This document shows positions 34,899 to 47,201 of a DNA stretch of 64,000 nt, in pieces. The notes under the pieces were generated by a model. The model was not told the DNA's origin. It did no database searches and saw only the letters and a list, made by a program, of their open reading frames with translations. A program made the translations under genes and the position numbers. Origin of the DNA: Rugosimonospora acidiphila (GTDB lineage Bacteria; Actinomycetota; Actinomycetes; Mycobacteriales; Micromonosporaceae); contig NZ_BAABJQ010000018.1 in NCBI RefSeq assembly GCF_039543385.1, positions 134,821 through 198,820 on the forward strand, read 5' to 3'. Each line of letters begins with the position of its first letter. The stretch's first letter is position 1.

Positions 34899-36089
34899 TT
34901 GCGCCCAGTGCGTGGGATGAGGCTGGTCGGAGTCCTCGCGGTCGGGGGCCTTGTGCTCGCTGCCGCCGGCTGCGGCAAGCCTCCAGCGAAGAACAACGGC
35001 GCCAACGGTGCGGCGAGCGCGAGTGGCAAGCCGGCCCATGGCTGCATGGTCACCGATACGGGCGGCATCAACGACCGTTCCTTCAACGCATCGGCCTGGA
35101 CGGGCATGCAGGCTGCGGCTTCGAAGAACTCGAACATCAAGGTGGACTACGTCCAGTCCTCCTCCGAGGCCGACTACCAGCCCAACCTCACGCAGTTCGT
35201 CAACCAGAAGTGTGACCTCATCGTCGCCATCGGCGGGCTGATGGGCGACGCGACCTCCGCCGCGGCCAAGGCGAACCCCGACCAGAAGTTCGCGATCGTC
35301 GACGACAGCCTGCCGCTGGCCAACGTCTACTCGATCCAGTTCGACACCGCGCAGGCCGGTTACCTCGCCGGTTACCTGGCCGCCGGGTACAGCAAGAGCA
35401 AGACCGTGGCTACCTACGGCGGCGTCAAGATCCCGCCGGTGACCATCTTCATGGACGGCTTCGTCCAGGGCGTGCAGCACTACAACGAGGTCAAGAAGGC
35501 CAACGTCAAGGTGCTGGGCTGGAACAGCGCCTCGCAGAACGGCTCGTTCACCAACGACTTCACCGACCAGAACAAGGGCCGGTCGCTGTCCGACGCCTTC
35601 GTGGCCCAGGGCGCCGACGTGATCATGCCGGTGGCCGGTGGCGCCGGCCTCGGTACCGCGGCGGCGGCCCAGCAGTCCGGCGGCAAGTACAGCGTGATCT
35701 GGGTCGACCAGGACGGCTGCGTGAGCGCCGCCCAGTACTGCTCGGTGTTCCTGTCGACCGTCGTGAAGAACGTCTCCGACGCGACCCAGGCGGCGCTGGC
35801 CTCGACGTCGGCGGGCAGCCTGCAGGGCGGTACCGGCTCGATCGGCACCCTGGCCAACAACGGCGTGCAGCTGGCCCCGTACCACGACTTCGACAGCAAG
35901 GTCCCGGCCGAGCTGAAGACCGAGATCGACAAGCTGAAGCAGGACATCATCTCGGGCACGGTGAAGGTCACCTCGCCGGCCGAGCCGGTGCCGCCGGCCG
36001 TCGGCTCGGACACCTCGTCGGTGGCCCCGTCGGCGTCGGCCGTGCCGTCCGCGTCGTCGTCCGTCGTCCCGTCACCTTCGGCCTCCTAG
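34899..36089 (+). CDS. BmpA-type nucleoside/simple-sugar ABC transporter binding lipoprotein
   Basis: 396 residues. The start is a TTG at 34899, fixed by AAGGAG 6-8 nt upstream; it gives an exact lipoprotein signal MRPVRGMRLVGVLAVGGLVL then AAAGC with Cys25. The mature protein has the Bmp fold: DTGGINDRSFNASAWTGMQ, DLIVAIGG, AGYLAGYLAAGYSK and DVIMPVAGGAG. Bmp proteins bind purine or pyrimidine nucleosides. C-terminal Ser/Val/Pro tail. First gene of the nucleoside uptake operon. Confidence 0.92.
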   Translation: MRPVRGMRLVGVLAVGGLVLAAAGCGKPPAKNNGANGAASASGKPAHGCMVTDTGGINDRSFNASAWTGMQAAASKNSNIKVDYVQSSSEADYQPNLTQFVNQKCDLIVAIGGLMGDATSAAAKANPDQKFAIVDDSLPLANVYSIQFDTAQAGYLAGYLAAGYSKSKTVATYGGVKIPPVTIFMDGFVQGVQHYNEVKKANVKVLGWNSASQNGSFTNDFTDQNKGRSLSDAFVAQGADVIMPVAGGAGLGTAAAAQQSGGKYSVIWVDQDGCVSAAQYCSVFLSTVVKNVSDATQAALASTSAGSLQGGTGSIGTLANNGVQLAPYHDFDSKVPAELKTEIDKLKQDIISGTVKVTSPAEPVPPAVGSDTSSVAPSASAVPSASSSVVPSPSAS

Positions 36090-36102
36090 CCGATGCCGGT
36101 CC

Positions 36103-36140
36103 GGTGCCGCCTCCCCTCTAATGAGTCGGGAGGCGGCACC
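36103..36140 (+). terminator. Perfect 13-bp hairpin between bmpA and the ABC ATPase gene
   Basis: GGTGCCGCCTCCC (36103-36115) pairs with GGGAGGCGGCACC (36128-36140), loop CTCTAATGAGTC, 13 nt after the bmpA stop. Within a transport operon this is likely a partial terminator and mRNA stabiliser giving excess binding protein. Confidence 0.75.
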
Positions 36141-36234
36141 GCGTACTTACGGACCCACCCTGGTGTTCCCGACATTGCCGCAGGTAGGGTCCCCCCTGCC
36201 CGGGGCCCGCATCTTCCGACAGGGGTGATCTGAG

Positions 36235-37815
<1,581 letters not shown>

Positions 37816-37816
37816 G

Positions 37817-39307
37817 ATGACCGAATCAGGAGGCGGTACCTCGCCGGACAAGGACCTCGCCGGCGAGACCGAGCCGCCCGGCGCGGACGCGTCCGGGGTA
37901 CCCGCGCAGCGCACACCGGCCGACAAGGCCGACAAGGCCGACAAGCCCGCCGAACCGGCGGAGTCGGCCGAGCCAACGGAGTCCACTGAGCCCGCGGAGA
38001 CCGCCGAGCCGGCGGAATCCGCCGGGCCCGCCGGGGCGACCGGCGGGGCCGAGCCCGCAGGGGCCGCCGCGGAGGGCGTGCAGGGCTTCGGGCGCACCGT
38101 GCTCGACTCGATCCTCAGCGCCAACACCGTGACCGTGACGGTCCTCGCCGTGTTCATCGCGCTGGTGGTCGGCGCGATACTCATCGTGATCTCGGACTCC
38201 AACCTGACCTCGGAGTACGGGTACTTCTTCAGCGAGCCGGGTACGGTGCTCGGCGACAGCTGGTCGGTCGTCGGCGGTGCGTACGCCAACCTGTTCAAGG
38301 GTTCGGTCTTCGACCCGGCCACGCTCAGCGGCGCGATCAGCGGCACCAACTCCTGGAGCCAGGCGTTCGCACCGCTGTCCGAGACGCTGACCTACACCGC
38401 CCCGCTGGTGTTCACCGGTCTGGCGGTCGCGCTGGCGTTCCGCGGCGGTCTGTTCAACATCGGCGCGCAGGGGCAGGCGATCCTCGGCGCCATCGGCGGC
38501 GCGCTGGTCGGCTTCGAGCTGCACCTGCCGTACGCGCTGCACCTCATCGTCGCGCTGGTCGGCGCGGCCCTCGGCGGGGCGCTCTGGGCGTTCATCGCCG
38601 GTGCGCTCAAGGCCCGGGCCGGGGCGCACGAGGTGATCGTCACGATCATGTTGAACAACGTGGCGACCCTGTTCCTGACCTGGCTGATCGTGCAGAAGGG
38701 CGTCCACGACCCGACCCGTTCCGACGCGATCAGCAAGAACGTCGACAAGACCGCGAGGCTGCCCACCATCCCCGGCGTCGATCACAGCGTGGTGCGGGTG
38801 CACCTCGGCATCGTGCTCGGCGTGCTGGTCGCGCTCGGGGTGGCCTGGCTGCTGCAGCGCTCGACGATCGGCTTCCGGCTGCGGGCGGTGGGCGCCAACC
38901 CGTCGGCCGCGCGCACCGCCGGGATGAGCGTGGGCGGCGCGTACATCCTGGTGATGGTGCTCTCCGGCGCGCTGGCCGGGCTGGGCGGCGGGATGCAGGT
39001 GCTGGGCACCACCGCGTCCTCGCTGACCGGGCAGGTCACCGCCAACATCGGCTTCGACGGCATCACGGTGGCCCTGCTCGGGCGGGGCAAACCGTGGGGA
39101 GTGGTCGCCTCGGCGCTGCTGTTCGGTGCGCTGCACGCCGGCGGTAACCGGATGCAGTCCTACTCGCACGTCGCGATCGACCTGGTGGTCGTCCTGCAGG
39201 CGGTGATCGTGATCTTTATCGCCGCCCCGGCGCTGGTGAAGGCGATCTTCCGGCTCCGCGCCGCCCGGTCCGGCGGTACCCCGACGACCCTGGCGAAGGG
39301 CTGGTAG
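37817..39307 (+). CDS. ABC transporter permease (YufP-like) with acidic repeat N-terminus
   Basis: 496 residues. The first 95 or so are a cytoplasmic Ala/Glu/Pro-rich extension with KADKADKPAEPAESAEPTES-type repeats, absent from typical homologues. Then 8-10 helices with the BPD_transp_2 signature (e.g. APLVFTGLAVALAFRGGLFN, NIGAQGQAILGAIGGAL, EVIVTIMLNNVA, AARTAGMSVG). Partner of the next permease and the ATPase; ATG lies 1 bp after the ATPase stop. Confidence 0.9.
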   Translation: MTESGGGTSPDKDLAGETEPPGADASGVPAQRTPADKADKADKPAEPAESAEPTESTEPAETAEPAESAGPAGATGGAEPAGAAAEGVQGFGRTVLDSILSANTVTVTVLAVFIALVVGAILIVISDSNLTSEYGYFFSEPGTVLGDSWSVVGGAYANLFKGSVFDPATLSGAISGTNSWSQAFAPLSETLTYTAPLVFTGLAVALAFRGGLFNIGAQGQAILGAIGGALVGFELHLPYALHLIVALVGAALGGALWAFIAGALKARAGAHEVIVTIMLNNVATLFLTWLIVQKGVHDPTRSDAISKNVDKTARLPTIPGVDHSVVRVHLGIVLGVLVALGVAWLLQRSTIGFRLRAVGANPSAARTAGMSVGGAYILVMVLSGALAGLGGGMQVLGTTASSLTGQVTANIGFDGITVALLGRGKPWGVVASALLFGALHAGGNRMQSYSHVAIDLVVVLQAVIVIFIAAPALVKAIFRLRAARSGGTPTTLAKGW

Positions 39308-39309
39308 TC

Positions 39310-40599
39310 ATGGCAACGCTGACCGTCTACGGCTCGCCGGGCACCGCCGTCCCGACGCAGGGCTTCTGGACCCGGGCCCGCAAGGCCGGGCTGGCCTTCG
39401 TGGTGATCGGTGTGGTGGCCGCGGCGGTGTTCGGCCCGCTGGCCAAGCGGCACGGGCACGCCCGGTTCACCTTCACCGAGACCATCACCGGCGCCCACCT
39501 GGACATTCCCGCGCAGCCGGGGGCGATCGCCTTTGGCCTGCTGTGCGCGCTGGCCGGCGCCGCGCTGCTGGTCACGGCCCGCACGGCGCGGCTGCTCACC
39601 CTGCTCACCGGGCTGGCGCTGATCTTCCTGGTGCTGTCGTTCCTGTGCTGGCAGGTGGCCAGCGGCCACAACAGCACCGTCCTGCCGCTGGGTCAGTTGG
39701 CCCAGAGCACGGTGAAGGCGGCCCTGCCGTTGGTGTTCGGGGCGCTCGGCGGTGTGCTGTGCGAGCGCTCGGGCGTGATCAACGTGGCCATCGAGGGGCA
39801 GCTGCTGACCGGGGCGTTCGCCGGCGCGCTGTTCGGCACGATCTTCTCGTCCACCTGGGCCGGGCTGATCGCCGCGGCGCTGGGTGGGGTGTTCATCTCC
39901 GCGCTGCTGGCGGTGCTGGCCATCCGGTACCTGGTGGACCAGGTGGTGCTGGGCGTCGTGCTGAACCTGTTCGCGCTGGGCTTCACCGGGTTCGTGTTCA
40001 CCCAGCTGATGGCGCCGCACCAGGACAAGTACAACTTCGCCCCGGTCTTCCCGACCTGGCAGATCCCCGGCCTGGCCAGCATCCCGATCCTCGGGCCCGC
40101 GCTGTTCCAGGGGAACCTCTTCCTGTATCTGGCGATCGTGCTGGTGATCGTGGTGCACGTCGCGCTGTTCCACACCAAGTGGGGGCTGCGCACCCGGGCG
40201 GTGGGCGAACACCCCACGGCCGCGGACACGGTGGGCATCAAGGTGTACTGGACCCGCTACCGCAATGTGCTGCTGGCCGGCGTGATCGCCGGGATCGGCG
40301 GGGCCTACCTGACCATCGGCGACGTCGGCAACTTCAACAACAACCAGACCAACGGCACCGGCTTCATCGCCCTGGCCGCGCTCATCTTCGGCCGCTGGAG
40401 CCCGGTTGGCGCCACGCTGGCCGCGCTGCTGTTCGGCTTCTCCACCGCGCTCGCGCAGGTGCTGAGCGTGATCGGCAGCCCGATTCCGCAGGAGTTCCTC
40501 AGCATGCTCCCCTACGCGGCCACTATCGTCGCGGTGGCCGGGCTGGTGGGGCGGGTACGGGCACCGGCTGCGGATGGAAAGCCGTACCTTAAGGGCTGA
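39310..40599 (+). CDS. ABC transporter permease (YufQ-like)
   Basis: 429 residues, hydrophobic throughout. ERSGVINVAIEGQLLTGAFA is the family signature after the first helices, and GIKVYWTRYRNVLLAGVIAG and GFIALAALIFGRWSP occur later. Starts 2 bp after the first permease, so the two are co-translated. Confidence 0.9.
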   Translation: MATLTVYGSPGTAVPTQGFWTRARKAGLAFVVIGVVAAAVFGPLAKRHGHARFTFTETITGAHLDIPAQPGAIAFGLLCALAGAALLVTARTARLLTLLTGLALIFLVLSFLCWQVASGHNSTVLPLGQLAQSTVKAALPLVFGALGGVLCERSGVINVAIEGQLLTGAFAGALFGTIFSSTWAGLIAAALGGVFISALLAVLAIRYLVDQVVLGVVLNLFALGFTGFVFTQLMAPHQDKYNFAPVFPTWQIPGLASIPILGPALFQGNLFLYLAIVLVIVVHVALFHTKWGLRTRAVGEHPTAADTVGIKVYWTRYRNVLLAGVIAGIGGAYLTIGDVGNFNNNQTNGTGFIALAALIFGRWSPVGATLAALLFGFSTALAQVLSVIGSPIPQEFLSMLPYAATIVAVAGLVGRVRAPAADGKPYLKG

Positions 40600-41333
40600 G
40601 TGCACATGGATATCGACTGGGACGGGCTGCGGGCGGCGGCCACGGAAACGATGCAGTCCGCCTACGCCCCGTACTCCAACTTTCCGGTGGGCGCCGCGGG
40701 GCTGGTCGACGACGGCCGGATCGTGGTCGGCTGCAACGTGGAGAACGCCGCGTACGGCGTCACGCTGTGCGCGGAGTGCGGCGTGGTCAGCGCCCTGCAC
40801 GCCTCGGGCGGCGGCCGGCTGGTGGCCCTGGCCTGCGTGGATGGGGCCGGCGTCGCACTGATGCCCTGTGGGCGCTGCCGCCAGGTGCTGTGGGAGGCGG
40901 GCGGCCCGGACTGCCTGATCGACGCGGTACCCGAGCCGCTGCCCATGGCCGAGCTGCTGCCACATGCCTTCGGGGCCGGTGACCTGGCCAGGGTCCGGCC
41001 GCCGGTGCGCCGCGAGCTGCCGCAGGTGCCGGCCGGGCTGCGCGAGTACGTGGGCCGGGGCACCGTGTTCGTGCACGCCGACTCGGTCGGCGGCCAGCGG
41101 GTGTGGACCGGGTACTGGGAGCGCTCGACCGGCGTCGACGGGCAGCCGGCCGGGATCCTGGAGGAGGCGCCCACCTGGCCCGAGATCGGCAGCGCGCTGA
41201 GCTGGGCGCGGGCGCGCACCGGCCGGATCGTGGTGGTGGACGCCGACGGCGTGACGTACTGGGCCGGGAGCGGACAGGCCCCTCCGGAGCTGCCGGAGTG
41301 GCCGGACCGGACGGCGGGCATCGAGGGGACCGA

Positions 41334-41337
<4 letters not shown>
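40600..41337 (+). CDS. cdd: Cytidine deaminase with a C-terminal extension
   Basis: 245 residues. Residues 1-130 are a standard tetrameric-type CDA: YAPYSNFPVGAAGLV, CNVENAAYGVTLCAECGVVS with zinc Cys and catalytic Glu, and MPCGRCRQVLWE with the other two zinc Cys. Such enzymes normally end near here. Residues 131-245 (from RVRPPVRRELPQVPAGLREY) form an extra part with GTVFVHADSVGGQRVWTGYW and RIVVVDADGVTYWAG that I do not recognise. GTG 40600 directly follows the permease stop; ATG 40606 is an alternative. Confidence 0.9.
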
Positions 41338-42610
<1,273 letters not shown>

Positions 42611-42611
<1 letters not shown>

Positions 42612-42964
42612 TGCCGGAACTGATCGAGAAGCCAGCGCGGATACCGGTACCGGGCGGGAAGGTCATCGACGAATACGTGGGCCGGGTGAACTCCGGTACC
42701 GAAGCGGTGTCCATCGCACACATGGTGGCGCCCGCGGGCTGGCAGGAGCCGGCCCAGACGCCGGACTTCGACGAGTACACGCTGGTACTGCGCGGCGCGC
42801 TGCGGGTCGAGCACGCGGGCGGGGCGATCGACGTGAGCGCCGGCCAGGCGGTGGTGAGCCGGGCCGGTGAGTGGATCCGGTACCAGACGCTTTCCGAGGG
42901 CGCCGAGTACGTGGCGATCTGCCTGCCCGCGTTCGCGCCGGACCTGGCGCACCGGGACGAGTGA
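42611..42964 (+). CDS. Small cupin-domain protein
   Basis: 117 residues. Cupin motif 1 is partial (DEYTLVLRGALRVEHAGGAI) and motif 2 is GQAVVSRAGEWIRYQTLSEG. The usual metal-binding His pair is mostly missing, so it may be structural or metal-free. Shares one base with the deoA stop, so it belongs to the nucleoside operon; its role there is unknown. Confidence 0.82.
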
Positions 42965-42983
42965 GTACGGTTTCGTCAGGCAG

Positions 42984-43664
42984 ATGAGCGTCCTCGCACC
43001 AGATCCCGGCCTGATCCGGGTCAGCACCATCGCGGAGCTCGAGCGGCTCGGACTACCGGTCCCGCCGTCGAGCTATCCGCTGGTGTGGGAGCCCGGCGAC
43101 GAGGTGGAACTGCGCTCCCGGCTCGAGCTGGAGGCCCGCTGCGCGATCATCAACATCGTGCTGGCCTGCGCGTTCGGCATGCCCGGCCGGGACGCCCTGG
43201 CCTGGCTGGACGACGCCGGCCTGACCGGTCAGGCCACCCCGCCGGAGCTCAGTTTCCTCGCCGAGGGTGAGGGCGACCTGCGCTCGTTCGCGCTGCACAC
43301 CGAGGCGCTGGCCGCGCTCGGCTGGCTGCTGTCCGTCGTGCGACGGCTGGACCCCGCCGCACCCGGAGCGGAGAACATCGCCAGCCTGCTGCCGAACCTG
43401 CCGGCCGGCGAGGGGTTCCGGAGCTGGCAGGCCCGGGTGCTCACCGCCCCCCGGGATCCGCGCGACGCGGCCGCCGCCCTGGACCTCTACTACTGCCTGG
43501 ACTGGTCGTACCTGCGGGCGGAGGAGTTGCACCTCGCGCTGCCCGGGTACATCGACTCCAACGCCATCGGCCAGCGCCGGTGGGCGCTGGAATGGGCCGT
43601 GCTGTTCCACGGCCCATTCCACGACGACCCCGCCGGCTGGGAAGAAGTCGACCTGTCAACGTAG
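42984..43664 (+). CDS. DUF4272-type protein
   Basis: 226 residues, soluble. The C-terminal LDLYYCLDWSYLRAEELHLA, then QRRWALEWAVLF and DDPAGWEEVDLST agrees with the DUF4272 pattern. Function unknown. It follows the cupin by 19 bp, and its last 9 bp overlap the convergent MMPL gene. Confidence 0.75.
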   Translation: MSVLAPDPGLIRVSTIAELERLGLPVPPSSYPLVWEPGDEVELRSRLELEARCAIINIVLACAFGMPGRDALAWLDDAGLTGQATPPELSFLAEGEGDLRSFALHTEALAALGWLLSVVRRLDPAAPGAENIASLLPNLPAGEGFRSWQARVLTAPRDPRDAAAALDLYYCLDWSYLRAEELHLALPGYIDSNAIGQRRWALEWAVLFHGPFHDDPAGWEEVDLST

Positions 43665-45872
43665 GGCAGGCTCGGGCGACCGGTCGGGGAGCGGCGCCGA
43701 TGGCGGTTCTCCGGCGGCCTCGCGCAGCCCGATCCGGCCGTGTACCCGAGCCAGCCAGCGTGGCGCCCACCAGTTCCACCGGCCCAGCAGCGTCATGGTC
43801 GCGGGTACCATGACGCAGCGCACGATCGTCGCGTCGATGGCCACCGCCACCGCGAGTCCCAGCCCGATCTGCTGGACGGTGCCGATCCGGCCGGTGACGA
43901 AGCAGCTGAACACCACGACCATGAGCAGCGCCGCCGAGGTGATGATCCGGCCGGAGTGCTGGAGCCCTCGGCGTACCGCGACGTCGGTGGGAAGGCCCCC
44001 GTCGACGTACTCCTTGATCCGGCCGAGCAGGAACACCTCGTAGTCCATGGACAGGCCGAACGCGAAGGCGAACACGGTCACGATGACGAACGGGTCGAAG
44101 CCGCCGACGGTGAGTGTGTGCAGTGCTCCGGACAGGAAGCCGTGTTCGAACACCGCGTTCATCACGCCGAAGGTTGCGCCGAGTGAGACGGCGTTCATCA
44201 CCATCGCCTTGACCGGCACCACCAGCGAACCGGTCATCGCGAACAGCAGCAGCACCATGGCGAGCAGGGTCACCCCGATGGCCAGGGGCAGCCGGTGGAG
44301 CAGCACGCCCGTCATGTCCTTGAGTACGGCCGCGTCGCCGGTCACCCAGGACTGCACGCCCGCCGGCCGGTCCGCCCGTACCCGGTCCACCACGCCCAGC
44401 GCGGTGGGGCCCTCGGGGTCACCGGTCGCATCGATGTCCACTGTGGACAGGTTCGGGCCGACCTGCTGGGCCGGCTCCACCCGGTTGACTCCGGGGGTGC
44501 CGTTCCACCGCTTGGCCCAGGCGTTCAGCGTGGCCGCGTCGGTGCGGGCGACCACCGTCACCGCCGGTGCCGGTGGCTGCCCGAACCGGTCGGACAGCAT
44601 GTCGACCACTCGCACCGACTCCAGCGTGCGGGGCAGCCCGGACAGGTCGTTGAGGTGGACGGTGGTGGACAGCAGCGGGATGCCGGCCGCGATCAGCGCG
44701 GCGCCGGCCGCCAACGTGGTCACCAGCGGGCGGCGCTGCACGACGCGGGCGAGCCGGGCGAAGAAGCCGACCTCGGCCGCGTCGCCGTACCTGGCCAGCC
44801 TGCGCGCGGCCCGCTTGGAGGGACGGATCCGCTTGCCGGCGATACCCAGCACGGCCGCGGTGAAGGTGAGCGCGACCAGCATGGCGACCAGTGCGATGGA
44901 GATGCCGGCGGCGCCCAGAGCCGACAGCGCGGTGACGCCGAACAGCAGCAGGCCGGTCAGCGAGGCGGCCACGGTCAGCGCGGAGAACAGGATGGTGCGC
45001 CCGGCGGTGGCCCAGGCCCGACCGACGGCCACCTGCGGGGCGTGCCCGGCGGCCAGTTCCTCGCGGTAGCGGGCGATCAGCAGCAGCCCGTAGTCGATGG
45101 ACAGGCCCAGGCCGAGCAGGGTGACCACGGTGACCGCGTCGGAGTCCAGGTTGGTGAACTGGGCGAAGATGAGCAGCACCGCCATCGCGGTGAACACCGA
45201 CACCAGCGCGGCGAGCACCGGGGCCGCCGCGGCTATCAGCCCGCCGAACACGAAGACCAGGATGACCAGGGTGATCGGCAGGGACAGCTCCTCGGCCTTG
45301 GACAGGTCGTCCTGGGACTGCTCGTTGGCCTGGTCATTGATGAGCGGTCCGCCGCCGACCGACACGGCGGCGCCGGGCTGACCGTCGGTGGCGAGCGTCG
45401 CGGACAGCGCGTGCAGGCGGCTGGACAGCGTGTCCACCGTGGTACCCAGCCGGTCGTCGGACAGTTTCGCCAGGCCGACCTGGATGAGCAGGCCGTGCCC
45501 GTCGCGCGCGGTCAGGGCGGCGGTCTGGCTCGCCGGCAGGCCCGCGGAGTACGGGGTCACCACCTTCGTCACCCCGGGCACGGTGGCCAGATCGGTGGCG
45601 ATCGCCCGGACGTCGTCGCGTACCGCCCCGGACCGGGGATCGACGCGGTCGACGACGGCGGTGATCGTGCCGCCATCGTCGCTGCCCGCGGTGAGTACGG
45701 CCCCGGCCCGCACCGACTCCAGTGACTTCGGCCCGTCGTCGCCGGTCAGCCCGTTGAAGACCGGGCCGGCCGCGAGGCCCCCGACGACGACGGCGGCCAG
45801 CCAGATGCCGAGCACCGACCACTTGCGTCTGAAGCACCAACTACCGACTCGCGCGACCAATCCCTGCGCCAT
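43656..45872 (-). CDS. MMPL/RND-type membrane transporter
   Basis: 738 residues. Two halves, each with a helix, an extracytoplasmic domain and five clustered helices: ITLVILVFVFGGLIAAAAPV, LLGLGLSIDYGLLLIARYRE and later VFAFAFGLSMDYEVFLLGRI, both containing the conserved D-Y motif for proton relay. MMPL proteins export lipids, siderophores or drugs; no substrate can be read here. ATG 45872 has AAGGGGG upstream. No adjacent regulator. Confidence 0.9.
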   Translation of the reverse strand: MAQGLVARVGSWCFRRKWSVLGIWLAAVVVGGLAAGPVFNGLTGDDGPKSLESVRAGAVLTAGSDDGGTITAVVDRVDPRSGAVRDDVRAIATDLATVPGVTKVVTPYSAGLPASQTAALTARDGHGLLIQVGLAKLSDDRLGTTVDTLSSRLHALSATLATDGQPGAAVSVGGGPLINDQANEQSQDDLSKAEELSLPITLVILVFVFGGLIAAAAPVLAALVSVFTAMAVLLIFAQFTNLDSDAVTVVTLLGLGLSIDYGLLLIARYREELAAGHAPQVAVGRAWATAGRTILFSALTVAASLTGLLLFGVTALSALGAAGISIALVAMLVALTFTAAVLGIAGKRIRPSKRAARRLARYGDAAEVGFFARLARVVQRRPLVTTLAAGAALIAAGIPLLSTTVHLNDLSGLPRTLESVRVVDMLSDRFGQPPAPAVTVVARTDAATLNAWAKRWNGTPGVNRVEPAQQVGPNLSTVDIDATGDPEGPTALGVVDRVRADRPAGVQSWVTGDAAVLKDMTGVLLHRLPLAIGVTLLAMVLLLFAMTGSLVVPVKAMVMNAVSLGATFGVMNAVFEHGFLSGALHTLTVGGFDPFVIVTVFAFAFGLSMDYEVFLLGRIKEYVDGGLPTDVAVRRGLQHSGRIITSAALLMVVVFSCFVTGRIGTVQQIGLGLAVAVAIDATIVRCVMVPATMTLLGRWNWWAPRWLARVHGRIGLREAAGEPPSAPLPDRSPEPALR

Positions 45873-46160
45873 GGCGGCTGCCCCCTTGGATGGATTTTCG
45901 ACGATTGGTGGGCCGTCGGCGCCGAACCGAACGCCGCTGAGTGGCCCGCAACGGTGCCAGTTCAGCCTCGCGGAGCGGGCCCCCGGGGCACCATCAGGGC
46001 GGCCCCCGAATAGACCCGGGGGCTAGCCCTACCTAGACATCAGGGAAGATCAATACCGTCTCGACGGCCGCGGGCTCGGGGCGCGGGGCTCGGGGTCGGG
46101 CCTTGGGGGCTCAGCGGCAGGGGTGGCCCGTGGCGGGGCCCGGGCGGAGCGCGGTGGGGC
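45873..46160. other. Intergenic region between MMPL start and rRNA methyltransferase end
   Basis: 288 bp. The half near 45900-46020 is presumed MMPL promoter. The 46070-46160 half is made of CGGGGCTCGGGG-type repeats. No ORF is supported. Confidence 0.35.
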
Positions 46161-47165
46161 TCAGCGCAGGGGAGCGTAGCGGGCGACGCGTACCTCGGCG
46201 GTCACGTCCACCGGCGAAGGCAGGGCGGCGATGCGCGCCGCGCGGTCGGCCGAGCCCGCGTGCCAGGCGCTCGGCCCCATGCCGACCAGGGTCTCGATCT
46301 CGTGGTGGTCCAGGTTCAGCCGGCGCCGTACGACGGTCGACGCGACCGGGGCGAACCAGCGGTCGAGGCTCGCCGACAGTCTGTCCTCTTTGGACGGATC
46401 GACGCGCAGCAGGCCCAGCGCGTCCACCAGCTCCCGCAGGTGGTCGGGGCCCGGGGTCACCACCAGCAGCGCACCGTCCGGCCGCAGGACCCGGGCGAAC
46501 TCGGCGCCGTTGCGGGGGGCGAAGACGTTGAGCAGCAGGGCGGCGGTGTGGTCGGCCACCGGCAGCCCGGCCCACACGTCGCAGCGGGCCGCGGCGGCGC
46601 GGGGGTGCGCCCGCGCGGCCCGGCGCAGCGCGTACCGGGAGACGTCCAGCGCCAGCCCGAGCGCGCCGGGTCGGGCGTCGAGAACGGCCGCGAGATGCGC
46701 GCCGGTGCCCGCGCCCGCGTCCACAATCAGTTCGGCTTCACCGATGGGCACCCCGCCCGCGCCGGCCGGCACCCCGGACCCACCGGCCGGCTCGCCGCCG
46801 TGCCCGCGCAGCGCCTCGGCGGCCGATTCGGCCGGTCTACCCAAGGCGGCCGGCTCGGCCGGTTGGGTCAACGCGGCCGAGTCGGCCGGTCCGGCCAGGG
46901 TGGCCAGCGCGGACGACACGAACCCGTAGTGGCCGGCGCCGAGGAACGCCGTCCGGGCCGCCACCATCTCGGCGCTGTCGCCCTCGTGCGGCACTGGCCT
47001 GGCGGTCAGGTCGACGTAGCCCTGCCGGGCCCGGTCGAAGCTGTGCCCGCGAGGGCAGCGAAGTCGCGTGACCACGCTGTCACCGTCCGCACCGGCGCCG
47101 GCCGGCGCCAGGCCGTTGCTGCCGCAGACCGGGCAGCGCAGATAGGTCGCCACCTCGGCGAGCAT
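46161..47165 (-). CDS. rlmA: 23S rRNA (guanine-N1)-methyltransferase, RlmA family
   Basis: 334 residues. N-terminal zinc finger LRCPVCGSNG...LRCPRGHSFDRARQGY, as in RlmA(I/II). SAM motif LIVDAGAGTGAHLAAVLD, then FAPRNGAEFARVLRPDGALL. A low-complexity Ala/Glu/Gly insert of about 45 residues separates the finger from motif I. RlmA(II) members methylate G748 and influence tylosin/mycinamicin sensitivity; RlmA(I) methylate G745; which is meant here is not decidable by eye. ATG 47165 is preferred (GGGAGG, 4-5 nt) over GTG 47168. Confidence 0.85.
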   Translation of the reverse strand: MLAEVATYLRCPVCGSNGLAPAGAGADGDSVVTRLRCPRGHSFDRARQGYVDLTARPVPHEGDSAEMVAARTAFLGAGHYGFVSSALATLAGPADSAALTQPAEPAALGRPAESAAEALRGHGGEPAGGSGVPAGAGGVPIGEAELIVDAGAGTGAHLAAVLDARPGALGLALDVSRYALRRAARAHPRAAAARCDVWAGLPVADHTAALLLNVFAPRNGAEFARVLRPDGALLVVTPGPDHLRELVDALGLLRVDPSKEDRLSASLDRWFAPVASTVVRRRLNLDHHEIETLVGMGPSAWHAGSADRAARIAALPSPVDVTAEVRVARYAPLR

Positions 47166-47189
47166 CACACCTCCCCGGTCCGGGACGGA

Positions 47190-47195
47190 TAAGGT
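47190..47195 (+). promoter_or_regulatory. -10 element TAAGGT for leaderless add
   Basis: TAAGGT ends 6 nt before ATG 47202. The AAGG could alternatively be a weak ribosome-binding site. Confidence 0.4.
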
Positions 47196-47201
47196 TGCCT
47201 C

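Noticed and set aside
39160..41076. 638-codon minus-strand open frame opposite the permeases
   Set aside because: His/Gln/Gly/Arg-rich antisense shadow of the high-GC permease genes; no start site or family features.
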